Of a stretch of DNA of 64,000 nt, positions 36,234-44,962 are shown in pieces. Position numbers and translations under genes: made by a program. The notes under the pieces are model-generated. The model worked only from the letters and a program-made list of their open reading frames with translations. It made no database searches and was not told where the DNA came from. Within the stretch, counting starts at the first letter, position 1. The number at the start of each line of letters is the position of its first letter. The stretch lies in NCBI GenBank assembly GCA_022484565.1, contig JAKVKZ010000002.1:29615-93614 (forward strand). Direction: 5' to 3'. The DNA is from Muribaculaceae bacterium (GTDB lineage Bacteria > Bacteroidota > Bacteroidia > Bacteroidales > Muribaculaceae).

Positions 36234-37853
36234 TCAGAGCGATTGAACGGCTTCAACAAATTGGTCCTTCGGAATGACAGATTTGTTGCGGACTCGAAGC
36301 CTATAATTATAAACCGTCTGCGAAGAATAGTGCAGGAAACTGGCTATTTTGGTGCTGTCGTTGATTCCGAGCCTTACAAGCGCATAAATTCTCAATTCAG
36401 GAGTGAGCAGTTCATTATCCTTAGGAATTATTTGTTCATCGGGTTGAAGCAATTTATTGAATGATTCAATGAAATTAGGGAACAGGTCGAGGAAAATAAT
36501 ATCGAAATTGTGAAAGAAAGAGCGCAAATTTTCGGTGGAAACGGATTTTCCAAGTTCTATCTTTAAGTCATCGATTTGCCCAGTTTTGAGTTTGCGCATT
36601 AAGCCGACACGGTATTTTTCCATCTCGTCGATGTAGCCGGAACAAAGATTGAAAAGTTGGGCAATATATTCCTCCTTGATTTTGTTTGACTCGCTTAGCT
36701 GCAAGTTAAGGCAATTGAGGCTGCTGTTCATGGCGATAAGCTGCTCATTCTTTGCATCGAGAGCCTTACGGGTTTCAAACAACTTACGATTACGCTTGAA
36801 AATAATGAAGAGCATTCCGGCAAGAACGACCAGCATGGATGAAACGATGAAGATAAAAGCCAAAGAGCGATGGCGGTCCTTTTCGAGCTGTTTATTATAG
36901 GCAGTGGTGATGATAGGCATATATTCAGCCACTTGAGTAAGGCGGCTTCGGGCATTGCAGTCGATAATATCTTCCATTGCGCAGGTGATGTAGCGATAAG
37001 CCCGTTCTGTGTCACCCCTTTTATAAAGCAGCATGGCAAGATTCTGAAGTGAAGTGTAAGTCTTGTTGCATTTTCGCTTATCAATGATGGCCGAGAGTGT
37101 AAGATAATATTCCTGTGCATCAAAATTGCCGAGAGCGCGATAGGTGTCGGCAAGGGTGTAGCAGAAAGTAGCGTTATTATTGGCTTCAGCGGGATGCTTG
37201 TGCATGAAATTGAGCATGAAATTAAGCGATTCACGGAATTTACCATCCAGTTTCATGATTTCTCCCTCGTTGATGGTATAGCCTATGGAGCCTACGGGAT
37301 TCACCATGTTGATGGTGTCGCGATAGGTGCGGAGTTCCTGTTTATACATTTGCCGTTCCGCTTCATTATCGGCAATATTTGAGAGCGAGAGAGTGATTGA
37401 AAAATAGAGGTAATAATAATTGTAGCAATGCCTTACGAATTTGCTATAAGGAATTGTCTTCAATATGCTGAGTCCTTCCGAAAATTTTCCAAGCCCTTTC
37501 AATCCGTCGGCGCAATTCATCATGGCTACCGAAACTGAATCCGTTATTCCCATTCGTTTAGCCACGGCCAGACGTTGCTGCGCATAAAAATAGGCACTGT
37601 CAAGGCGATAGGTGCGGTAGCGATAGAACAGATTTCCAAGTTCGCGGAAGCGGGCATTGTCGGAATTTGCATTGCGAAGTGCATATAGATGGCGCTGAAT
37701 GCTCTGCTGCTTTTTCGATTCTATGTTGGCCTTGTCGCTAATGATTCCGTCGAGGACATGAATCAGTGAGTCGGTGTTGTAATGCACTGAGGCATGCACC
37801 ATCGGCAGAAATAGCAAGGAAAAGAAGCAAAAAAGTAAAAGTGAGCGTTTCAT
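36234..37853 (-). CDS. TPR-membrane-HTH regulator (DUF6377 type)
   Basis: 539 residues. A signal peptide (MKRSLLLFCFFSLLFLPMVHAS) is followed by tetratricopeptide-like helices to about 325 (FRELGNLFYRYRTYRLDSAYFYA, ATFCYTLADTYRALGNFDAQEYYL), a single transmembrane helix near 330-352 (SLAFIFIVSSMLVVLAGMLF), a cytosolic coiled coil, and a C-terminal LuxR-like HTH (ELRIYALVRLGINDSTKIASFLHYSSQTVYNYRLRVRNKS). This is the layout of SusR-like membrane-spanning regulators. Location directly upstream of susC suggests it controls the SusC/D-phosphatase operon. It starts 22 nt after lgt, so it may be read through from that gene. Confidence 0.88.
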   Translation of the reverse strand: MKRSLLLFCFFSLLFLPMVHASVHYNTDSLIHVLDGIISDKANIESKKQQSIQRHLYALRNANSDNARFRELGNLFYRYRTYRLDSAYFYAQQRLAVAKRMGITDSVSVAMMNCADGLKGLGKFSEGLSILKTIPYSKFVRHCYNYYYLYFSITLSLSNIADNEAERQMYKQELRTYRDTINMVNPVGSIGYTINEGEIMKLDGKFRESLNFMLNFMHKHPAEANNNATFCYTLADTYRALGNFDAQEYYLTLSAIIDKRKCNKTYTSLQNLAMLLYKRGDTERAYRYITCAMEDIIDCNARSRLTQVAEYMPIITTAYNKQLEKDRHRSLAFIFIVSSMLVVLAGMLFIIFKRNRKLFETRKALDAKNEQLIAMNSSLNCLNLQLSESNKIKEEYIAQLFNLCSGYIDEMEKYRVGLMRKLKTGQIDDLKIELGKSVSTENLRSFFHNFDIIFLDLFPNFIESFNKLLQPDEQIIPKDNELLTPELRIYALVRLGINDSTKIASFLHYSSQTVYNYRLRVRNKSVIPKDQFVEAVQSL

Positions 37854-37875
37854 GGGGATGTAGGCAATTGGAAAC

Positions 37876-38754
37876 CTATTTTTTGCTGTTCCCGCTTTCG
37901 GGGAACTTATTCGGGAAAGTCATCTCCAATGGAGGCTTGCGGTAAGCATAGATTATCAGGCAAATGCCAAGAATGATGAAAGGTATGCTTAGGATTTGAC
38001 CTATATCCATTCCGCAAGAATTGCGTAGACCTATTTCCCAAGGTTCCTGAACATTCTTGATGAATTCTATGAAGAACCGTGCCGTGAAAATGCCGAGCAT
38101 GGCAACTCCGAAGAGCAGCCCGGGACGGCGTTCTGAATTTTTGCGCCAGTACATCCACATCATAAGGCCAAACAGCGCAAAATAGCAAAGGGCCTCATAT
38201 ATTTGAGTAGGGTGGCATGGCTGGGTGAAAACAGGAGCAGAACCGTGCATCCATGCGCCAAGGTTGTCAACAAAACGGAATCCCCAAGGCATGGTGGTGA
38301 CACTGCCGTAGATTTCATGATTCATGAGATTGCCGAGGCGGATAAGTCCGGCTACGAAAGCCGTAGGAACCACAAGGCGGTCGAAAGTCCAAAGAGGACT
38401 CTTGTGGGTGACATAATGCGAATATAGTAAAATGGCAATCAGCAGGCCGATTGTGCCGCCATGGCTTGCAAGTCCGCCTTCCCATATTTTGAAAATATCC
38501 ATAAGATGATGGGAATAATATTCCCAGTCGTAGAAGAAAACATGACCGAGACGCGCACCGACTACCATGGCAATGACAACATAAATGAACAGGCTTCCAA
38601 TCCACTTTTCAGGCGCTCCCTCATGACGGAACATCCGTGTGACTATTTCATAACCAATCCATAGGCCGACTGCAAAGGCAAGACCATACCAGCGGACAGT
38701 GACGAAGCCACTGAATATATTGGGATTGACAGTCCAAGTAACAAAATTCAACAT
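37876..38754 (-). CDS. lgt: Prolipoprotein diacylglyceryl transferase Lgt
   Basis: 292-residue inner-membrane enzyme that transfers diacylglycerol from phosphatidylglycerol to the lipobox cysteine of prolipoproteins. Seven or so hydrophobic helices are visible. Conserved blocks are VRWYGLAFAVG, GARLGHVFFYDWEYY, GGLASHGGTIGLL, the signature GLIRLGNLMNHEIYG near 150, and HPTQIYEAL. Length is slightly above the E. coli enzyme. The product is needed for the many lipoproteins encoded in this window. A -7 element is at 38811-38818; the DUF6377 regulator follows. Confidence 0.96.
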   Translation of the reverse strand: MLNFVTWTVNPNIFSGFVTVRWYGLAFAVGLWIGYEIVTRMFRHEGAPEKWIGSLFIYVVIAMVVGARLGHVFFYDWEYYSHHLMDIFKIWEGGLASHGGTIGLLIAILLYSHYVTHKSPLWTFDRLVVPTAFVAGLIRLGNLMNHEIYGSVTTMPWGFRFVDNLGAWMHGSAPVFTQPCHPTQIYEALCYFALFGLMMWMYWRKNSERRPGLLFGVAMLGIFTARFFIEFIKNVQEPWEIGLRNSCGMDIGQILSIPFIILGICLIIYAYRKPPLEMTFPNKFPESGNSKK

Positions 38755-38810
38755 ATACTTATAAAATTAGGGGAAACGGCATTGACCGATTAAGCCCCAT
38801 ATTGAATATG

Positions 38811-38818
38811 CAAAGATA
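38811..38818 (-). promoter_or_regulatory. -7 element of lgt
   Basis: Minus-strand TATCTTTG, 57 nt before the ATG at 38754. No -33 TTTG at the proper distance. Confidence 0.45.
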
Positions 38819-38885
38819 CTAAAAAGAAATAAGAAATAGTACGTAAAATGGCACAAGTGAATAATATGCTTATGAAATATGCAAA

Positions 38886-38915
38886 GAGCCGTCGCACTTC
38901 ACAGTGTGGCGGCTC
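38886..38915 (-). terminator. Strong hairpin after the B12-locus operon
   Basis: Inverted repeat GAGCCGTCGCACT (38886-38898) / AGTGTGGCGGCTC (38903-38915) with a 4-nt loop and two mismatched positions. On the minus strand it is followed by TTTGCATATTT. It lies about 70 nt after the last gene of the operon. Confidence 0.65.
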
Positions 38916-38985
38916 GGCAGAAGTTTTCTTATAAAACTTATGTTACTATTGTCGTTACTTATTTGTTATGGCAATAACAAATATA

Positions 38986-40041
38986 TTATTTTGTGATTTT
39001 CAGCGTTTGGCCAGCACTCTTCACGATGTAGAGACCATCGGCGAGAGATGCAAGGGAAACGTGTGAACCAGTGGCCGAGAGAACCAGTTGGCCCTGCATA
39101 TTGAATATGTTTACCTGAGCGCCATCGGCTGCAACTACTTCCTGAGCTGCGCGGTCGAAATAGATGCGGACAGCATTTTCGTCAACCTTGTTCACACCAG
39201 TTGTAGGAATAACCTTTACCTGCAACTTGTCCATGCAGAAATAAGTGGAAGTGTTGATGCCCCATTCACCACTGTCGGTTGACGAAAGTGTGAAGAAGAT
39301 GGAAGATACGTTGCCAAGAGAGCTGAGATTGAAAAATTTCCAATCGGTCACTTGATTGAGAGTACCATTATTATAACTGTCCAATTCAAGGGAATCCGTC
39401 TTGGTTTCAACGCCACGAAGCACTCCGTGGGCTATTACCTTGAAGCTATCGCCTTCCTTATTGAAAGCACGCGCGAAACTGTCGCCATTCTTCATTTCAT
39501 AATATGGCCAAGGATGATTGGAAACATAAACGCCAACTGCTTCAAAAACAGAGTCACCATTCACTTTGGCAAACTTGACTACATTTGGAGCGCCTCCGAA
39601 TGCCGACCAATAGCCGACAAGATAAGGATTACCCTTAGTGGATGCAGCAGTAGTGCCTGATAATTTTGTGATGGTTCCGTTGGCATTGACGGCTACACCG
39701 CCACCAGCCATGCAGCCGTCCTGATGCTGTGACCATGTCGTGCTGTTGCCATTGCCTGCATCGGAAGTGTCGCCACTGTTGGCAAGTGTGAATCCATCCC
39801 AATATGAACTGCCGTAATAGGCATTGCCTGTGCAGTCGTGAGAAATTTTGAACACTTGAAACTGTAGCCATTGATTAGCAGTGCTGGCATCATGAGTGTT
39901 TTCCCAAATTCCTGAGCTGAATGTGTAGGAAGCTGGGGAGGTGGGTTTGGTTAAATCGAGAGTGATTGTGTCGCCACCTACATAGGCAAAAGCATTGGCA
40001 GCCATAAAAAGAGCTGCGAAAAGCGTAAAGGACTTTTTCAT
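38986..40041 (-). CDS. DUF4465 secreted protein with a T9SS-like C-terminal sorting tail
   Basis: 351 residues. Signal peptide MKKSFTLFAALFMAANAFA. The body matches DUF4465: YTFSSGIWENTHDA, YYGSSYWDGFTLANSGDT, NPYLVGYWS, VGVYVSNHPWPYYEMKNGD, DWKFFNLSSLG, FFTLSSTDSGEWGINT and YFCMDKLQV. The last ~70 residues (VNIFNMQGQLVLSATGSHVS...LADGLYIVKSAGQTLKI) are the beta-sandwich tail used as a type IX secretion signal. Instead of a lipobox it relies on that tail. It is the fourth gene of the cobalamin-riboswitch operon, so corrinoid capture or processing at the surface is a reasonable inference; direct evidence is lacking. Confidence 0.82.
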   Translation of the reverse strand: MKKSFTLFAALFMAANAFAYVGGDTITLDLTKPTSPASYTFSSGIWENTHDASTANQWLQFQVFKISHDCTGNAYYGSSYWDGFTLANSGDTSDAGNGNSTTWSQHQDGCMAGGGVAVNANGTITKLSGTTAASTKGNPYLVGYWSAFGGAPNVVKFAKVNGDSVFEAVGVYVSNHPWPYYEMKNGDSFARAFNKEGDSFKVIAHGVLRGVETKTDSLELDSYNNGTLNQVTDWKFFNLSSLGNVSSIFFTLSSTDSGEWGINTSTYFCMDKLQVKVIPTTGVNKVDENAVRIYFDRAAQEVVAADGAQVNIFNMQGQLVLSATGSHVSLASLADGLYIVKSAGQTLKITK

Positions 40042-40065
40042 AATGATTTATATTAAAATAATATG

Positions 40066-41229
40066 TTATTTAGTGAATTTCACTGTAATCCCGTTATTGC
40101 GGACAATATAGATGCCATTGGCAATATTCTGCAATGAAACGTGCTGAGAATTGCCGCTAAGCACTTTCATGCCTTGAAGATTGAATACTGAGAAATTGCC
40201 GCCATCGGGTATGACGAGTTCATCGGCCGTGTGGTCGAAGTATGGCTTTATTTGGCCTTCTTCAGTGGCTGAAGTGACTGCCGAAGCATCTACGTGGAGG
40301 TCAGCAGCGCCGGTGACTTCGGTGGAAGTCTCACCAATCCAGCCGCAATATTGATTGAGAGCAGTGTAAACTTTTACGAAATTAATTCCCGGAAGATTTA
40401 CGGAATTGCCGTTGGCATCGACAGCCCAATCGATTTTCAGCCCAGGGTCCATCTTGTTTGGAAGATTGTCAACGTAGCCCCAATCAAGCATACGAAGCAC
40501 ATAACTATAGGCTGTGCCTACTGACCTGTTCTCGGCATTGTCGGCAAGTTTCGTGCCTGTGAACGATAAAGTGTCGGTGGAAAGCCATAGCGGAAAATAT
40601 GATTGTGCGTGTGCGCTGTTGCGGTAAATATGCCCTGAATTTCCCTGATTATCGCTCCACGGAGTGTAAGTGGTATCGGTTATTTCCTTGTTTACTGGGT
40701 CGGCAATTTTAGGCTGATTCTCATTGGAACGTACATAAGTGATGGAATAATTGTGGACAGTTGACGATTTGGAATAGTCGCTGCCGGCAATCTCATACCA
40801 AGCATCATCAGGTTCGCCATTGGCATTTGCATCGAATGAAACCATCAAGATGCCAGGTTCGCAGCTGCCTCCAGGATAGCCAAGAGTGGCATCGGCGGAT
40901 GCGAAAGCATTACCCAATATCTTGAAATCGTAATTGTGGGTGTTGACCACAGTGTGGTCGAAGCCGAAAACTATGTAGCCGCCATAAGCTCCGAGAGAAA
41001 CGGTGGTGGCATCGGCTGTGTCGCAGCAAAGGCGGGTGGACACTTTAGCAATTATGCTTTCCTTTGTGTCGCCCGATTCATATTTCGGCAAAACATTGAC
41101 GAACTGTCCAGGAGCAGGACAAAAATCATAAATCTTGCTGATGAACGGAGATTTAGCCGAAGCAATGCATGAAACAGCAATTGCAGCGACAATCAAAACT
41201 GATTTTAATGACAAAATGAATCTGTTCAT
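40066..41229 (-). CDS. Secreted protein with T9SS-like sorting tail, B12 operon third gene
   Basis: 387 residues. N-terminal signal peptide (LIVAAIAVSCIASA). The body begins ISKIYDFCPAPGQFVNVLPKYESGD and contains cysteine-bearing loops (LCCDTAD, GGSCEPGILMVSFDANANGEPDDAWYEIAGSD). The family is known to me only as a cell-surface protein found in Bacteroides B12 loci. The C terminus (FSVFNLQGMKVLSGNSQHVSLQNIANGIYIVRNNG) is again a sorting-tail domain, clearly related to that of the next gene. It starts 19 nt after btuG and is followed by the DUF4465 gene after 24 nt, so all are under the riboswitch. A corrinoid-binding role is inferred from context. Confidence 0.7.
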   Translation of the reverse strand: MNRFILSLKSVLIVAAIAVSCIASAKSPFISKIYDFCPAPGQFVNVLPKYESGDTKESIIAKVSTRLCCDTADATTVSLGAYGGYIVFGFDHTVVNTHNYDFKILGNAFASADATLGYPGGSCEPGILMVSFDANANGEPDDAWYEIAGSDYSKSSTVHNYSITYVRSNENQPKIADPVNKEITDTTYTPWSDNQGNSGHIYRNSAHAQSYFPLWLSTDTLSFTGTKLADNAENRSVGTAYSYVLRMLDWGYVDNLPNKMDPGLKIDWAVDANGNSVNLPGINFVKVYTALNQYCGWIGETSTEVTGAADLHVDASAVTSATEEGQIKPYFDHTADELVIPDGGNFSVFNLQGMKVLSGNSQHVSLQNIANGIYIVRNNGITVKFTK

Positions 41230-41248
41230 ATCGTTTGTATTTTTATTA

Positions 41249-42397
41249 TCATCTCACAGTGCCCAAAAAGGCAAAATGTGCTGGAATATCGCCAGTGCGA
41301 ACACTCCATTTTTTCTTGCCTGTAGCCGAGAAGCAATAGAGAGTGCCCGGGTCGATGCAATTGTCGGCATCGGTGACATAAATATCCTGGGTGAAAGGAT
41401 TCACGGCAATGCCATAGGGCTTGACGATGGAAGCATCAGTGCCATCGGTGATGAAATTGTCGCTGACCTTTTCATGTGTGAGAGTGTTGACAATGGCATA
41501 ACTGGTGACATTGCTCATGGTGACATTGCTCCAAGCTGTGCTGACAATGTAGATGGAATCGCCGTCGATGCACATTGAGGACACTGGGACGTCGAGCGAG
41601 GCAATCATACGCTGCTTGCGCACGTCGTAGCAATAAAGGCGTGAAGGAGTGTCGTAATAGTCTCCGCGCGAGGAAATCCAAAGCCCGCCGTGACGGTCGG
41701 CGCAAAGGAATTCAAGATTGATGGCTACTGTGATGTTGCTTTCAACCTTAAACGATGCGAGGTCGATTACTGAGACCGTATTCTCATAGTTGGGCACCAT
41801 GTAGCCGCCTGAATTGGCGACGTATATCTTGTCGTCGATTATCTCAATGCCATCGGGCTGAAAACCTACCACACAGGTGTCGACAACGGCAAACGATGCC
41901 GTGTCAACTTTAGCCACATAGCCATGCTGCTTGTAATCGGGCGTAATCACCACTGGGCCGGCATACGACGTGACATAAGCATAACCGTCCTTGAAACGTA
42001 GAAAACGGCAATTAGGAATATTTATCTGCCCGATGCGTTTTGTGGTGCATGCGTCCATCACTTCAACCTTATTGGAACAATTGATGACCGCATAAAGGCG
42101 GTTGCCATACACGGCAATGTCGTTGCCCACATCGCCAAGTTCTTTCGGCACGTTAGGATTGGCATAGCCATAAATATTGCGCTTGTAAACTCCTGTTGAG
42201 TAATCATAATAGTCGAGAGTGCATTTGTTGCTGCCCATGTTGCCCTCGTTGAGAAGATAAAATCCGCTGAGTGAGGAATATTCAGGCGTGGCAACGTTCA
42301 CCGTCTCAGGTATGAAGATTTCCTCATCGTGACGGCAGGCACTGAACGTAATGGCCAATGCAAACAGAGATAATATGTAGAATATCCGGCGATACAT
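41249..42397 (-). CDS. btuG: Surface cobalamin-binding lipoprotein BtuG (beta-propeller)
   Basis: 382-residue lipoprotein: signal ending ITFSAC (Cys21). The mature protein is built from YncE/DUF5074-like propeller blades, each with a strand pair such as GNDIAVYGNRLYAVINCSNKVEVMD, GYAYVTSYAGPVVITPD, PDGIEIIDDKIYVANSGGY and PYGIAVNPFTQDIYVTDAD. In gut Bacteroides BtuG caps BtuB and binds corrinoids with very high affinity at the cell surface. The assignment rests on the propeller plus the gene lying 3 nt after btuB under a cobalamin riboswitch. Length fits. Confidence 0.88.
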   Translation of the reverse strand: MYRRIFYILSLFALAITFSACRHDEEIFIPETVNVATPEYSSLSGFYLLNEGNMGSNKCTLDYYDYSTGVYKRNIYGYANPNVPKELGDVGNDIAVYGNRLYAVINCSNKVEVMDACTTKRIGQINIPNCRFLRFKDGYAYVTSYAGPVVITPDYKQHGYVAKVDTASFAVVDTCVVGFQPDGIEIIDDKIYVANSGGYMVPNYENTVSVIDLASFKVESNITVAINLEFLCADRHGGLWISSRGDYYDTPSRLYCYDVRKQRMIASLDVPVSSMCIDGDSIYIVSTAWSNVTMSNVTSYAIVNTLTHEKVSDNFITDGTDASIVKPYGIAVNPFTQDIYVTDADNCIDPGTLYCFSATGKKKWSVRTGDIPAHFAFLGTVR

Positions 42398-42400
42398 CGT

Positions 42401-44437
42401 TTAGATATTGATTTTGAAAGTTAATTTATAGTTACGGCCTGGCATAGGATAATTCAGAATCACGTCGTACTGCTGATTCAAAAGATTATTAACCTCGGCA
42501 ATCACCTTAATTGCAGCAGCGCCTATCTTGAAATCGTAACCGGCAGAAATGTCGTGGGTGTACCATGGTTGCTCGTAATTCTCGCGGATGTTGGCGGAAT
42601 TGTGGTAACGCTCACCCACATAGATGAAGCTGTAGTTGAGGTCGAAATGGCGATATGAGCCATGAACGACGGCAGAACCGCTGTTCCATGGAATATAGGC
42701 AATCTGACCCTTGTAAGAGCCTGCACCCGGTTCGTTGTCGGCTGGATTGGTGTAATCCTGCGCTTTTTGATAAGTGTAGTTCAGATTGGCGTTGAGTAGA
42801 ATGCCTTCAGGTAAATGGAAATCAACCTGTGCAGTGACATCGATGCCACGAATTTTCACTTTGCCGATGTTCATCATCATCCAGCGGTATTGGCCAGTGC
42901 CTTTTGGCACGGCGATAATCTTGTCGGTTACGCGGTTGTAATAGGCATCGGCACGCAGACTGAGCGCACTGACCAATGACGAGGCGAAATCAACGTGATA
43001 CTGGAATCCGAGATTGTATTGCGTGGCAAATTCAGGATTTAGCTTGGCATTGCCGATGTCGGTGTAATAAAGGTCGTTGAACGTAGGCATTCGGAAAATG
43101 CGCTTATAGAAGGCGCGGACTGTGAACGCATAGCGTGTGAACGGTTGATAGGAGAGAAATATGGCTGGGGTGTATTCGTGGCGGTCGCTTGATTGATGCG
43201 TGACGGAAGAGCCGTTGGTGACACGGCTGCGGTCGAACACATAAGTGCCGAGAATACTTGCCTGACCTTTGAGTTTCCACCATTGATATGCAGTGGCAAG
43301 AGCCACAAGAGCTGTGTGGCGGGTAGGATAGGCAAATTCGGTGAGGGTGGAACTGAGATAGTTCCATTGATAGTCGGCACTGAGGTCAACATCCCAGTTC
43401 TTGGCAATTGTGAACTTGTTGGCGGTGGAAATATAGGCTTCCTGTTGCCAGAACTTATTGTTGATGTACATCAATGTAGTGTCGGGATTAAGATAGCGCA
43501 TATAGTCCTTGGCATACTTTGCATTGATGAGAAGCTGATAATTGCCGGTTATCTGTTTCTGTAAACTGCCCTGTGCAAAGAAATTGCGGTCCCACTGACG
43601 CTGCGACGCTTTCCACACGTTATTGACAATTGCGCCTGGAATGCCCTTTTCTGAATCGTAGAAATACGCTTTCGCATTCCAGCGTCCGCCAGAAATCAAG
43701 CCAAACAGTCCGGCTTCGGCGCGAAAAGAGGTGATGTCGCCATTATGGCGTGTGGCAGTTGTGTCCCAAGCCACAGTGCCGTCAGAAAATATCTTTTTGT
43801 AGCGGAACTTGTATCGTCCCGTGGCGTAAATGAATTCTGTGCTTATTGATGCGCTGACTGAATTGCTTATTTTCTGCTCCCAGCGGAGAGATGGGTTTAC
43901 AAGCCCGAATGAGCCAGTGCGGAATGTGGCTTGCAGATTAGTATTTTTAGTGCCTTCAAAGTGCGGATAACGTGTGCGGAGATATATTGTGCCGGCAGAA
44001 CCGAAATCCTTGGCCGACTGGAATATCTCGCTTTTCTGACCGTTATAGAGCGAAATTTCTTCAATGTTGTCGAGTGAGAATTTGCCGAGGTTAATTTGGC
44101 CGTTCTGCGCATTGCCAAGTTGGATGCCATCGTAGAACACTCCCATGTGATTAGTGCCCATGCTGCGGATGTCAACAGTCTTGATGCCGCCCACACCGCC
44201 ATAGTCCTTGATTTGCACGCCTGAAAAATAGCGTATTGCATCGGCGACTGAGAAACTGTTAAGCCGCTCAAGTTGCTTTCCTGTTAACTTTTGAGCAGGT
44301 ATGACTTCGGCATAGGGAGCAACGTAGCCCACAACTTTCACTTCATTAAGATGCACGCTGTCGGGCTTAGCCTCGGCGTTAGCGGCGAGGTAAGTAGCGA
44401 TTGCAGCCATCAATGTGAGAATAAAGCGAAAGTGCAT
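42401..44437 (-). CDS. btuB: TonB-dependent cobalamin transporter BtuB
   Basis: 678-residue outer-membrane barrel: signal peptide (ILTLMAAIATYLAANAEA), a TonB-box region SVHLNEVKVVGYV, plug domain (LERLNSFSVADAIRYFSGVQIKDYGG, GVFYDGIQLGNAQNGQINL), then a barrel ending GRNYKLTFKINI. It has no carboxypeptidase-like regulatory domain, so it is BtuB-type rather than SusC-type. Corrinoid specificity is supported by the upstream cobalamin riboswitch and the btuG gene 3 nt downstream. The start codon lies directly at the end of a terminator T run (see findings), which fits riboswitch control of transcription or translation. Confidence 0.92.
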   Translation of the reverse strand: MHFRFILTLMAAIATYLAANAEAKPDSVHLNEVKVVGYVAPYAEVIPAQKLTGKQLERLNSFSVADAIRYFSGVQIKDYGGVGGIKTVDIRSMGTNHMGVFYDGIQLGNAQNGQINLGKFSLDNIEEISLYNGQKSEIFQSAKDFGSAGTIYLRTRYPHFEGTKNTNLQATFRTGSFGLVNPSLRWEQKISNSVSASISTEFIYATGRYKFRYKKIFSDGTVAWDTTATRHNGDITSFRAEAGLFGLISGGRWNAKAYFYDSEKGIPGAIVNNVWKASQRQWDRNFFAQGSLQKQITGNYQLLINAKYAKDYMRYLNPDTTLMYINNKFWQQEAYISTANKFTIAKNWDVDLSADYQWNYLSSTLTEFAYPTRHTALVALATAYQWWKLKGQASILGTYVFDRSRVTNGSSVTHQSSDRHEYTPAIFLSYQPFTRYAFTVRAFYKRIFRMPTFNDLYYTDIGNAKLNPEFATQYNLGFQYHVDFASSLVSALSLRADAYYNRVTDKIIAVPKGTGQYRWMMMNIGKVKIRGIDVTAQVDFHLPEGILLNANLNYTYQKAQDYTNPADNEPGAGSYKGQIAYIPWNSGSAVVHGSYRHFDLNYSFIYVGERYHNSANIRENYEQPWYTHDISAGYDFKIGAAAIKVIAEVNNLLNQQYDVILNYPMPGRNYKLTFKINI

Positions 44438-44475
44438 AAAAAAAGCCGATTAATTAAACAATTAATAATCAGCTT
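44438..44475 (-). terminator. Riboswitch expression-platform terminator touching the btuB ATG
   Basis: Minus strand: AAGCTGATT pairs with AATCGGCTT, with a further AATT / AATT inner helix (44443-44475), followed by seven T at 44438-44444. The A of the btuB ATG is the very next base. A formed hairpin would stop transcription or block ribosome access. Confidence 0.75.
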
Positions 44476-44582
44476 CGGACTTCTATGATTGGGATAAACT
44501 CACCCACCTTGTGCAGCTATGCTGCCAGCCGGTCGGCAAAGATGTCTCAAGCCTTATAACCCGAAAGCTTTTAACTGGCATC

Positions 44583-44770
44583 TTGGCAGGTCTTCTGACT
44601 TGCTCCGGCGATGTTGAACATTCCTTCCCGTCCTCCAATTGAGGATAGTGGAAATTGATTTGAAAGTCGTTCAACGCCGTTAATGAGCTTACAGCAGCGG
44701 ATACTGTTCAGGCATTTCACCTGATTCCCTTTTCACCTGCCAAGCGAGAAACGCCCGCAGGCACCAAAAT
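44583..44770 (-). ncRNA. Cobalamin riboswitch
   Basis: On the minus strand: GGTGAAAAGGGAATCAGGTG region (within 44715-44740), CCGCTGCTGTAAGCTC (about 44685-44702), and the B12 box AAGTCAGAAGACCTGCC (44585-44601), in the order of the adenosyl/aquocobalamin aptamer. It lies between a complete promoter and btuB. Cobalamin binding should lower btuB operon expression. Confidence 0.92.
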
Positions 44771-44776
44771 CCATTG

Positions 44777-44808
44777 CAAAGATAGCACATTAGATTGGTT
44801 CGTGCAAA
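44777..44808 (-). promoter_or_regulatory. Promoter of the btuB riboswitch operon
   Basis: Minus strand TTTG (44805-44808), 20 nt, TATCTTTG (44777-44784). Predicted start about 44770, just before the riboswitch aptamer. Confidence 0.75.
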
Positions 44809-44927
44809 TAATATGTGATAGATGCAAAAAACATTTAAGATAGGCTTGGGATGGTTTGAAGGTTAAACTATGTAAAAGGCGATGATGGCTTAATCATAAT
44901 CAGTACTTTAGTTTAAAAATAAAATGT

Positions 44928-44935
44928 TAGGTTTG
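44928..44935 (+). promoter_or_regulatory. -7 element of the beta-helix protein gene
   Basis: TAGGTTTG, 27 nt before the ATG at 44963. It lies after an upstream in-frame ATG at 44924, so it points to 44963 as the true start. Confidence 0.5.
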
Positions 44936-44962
44936 CAACTGAAAATAAAAGGAACTGACAAG

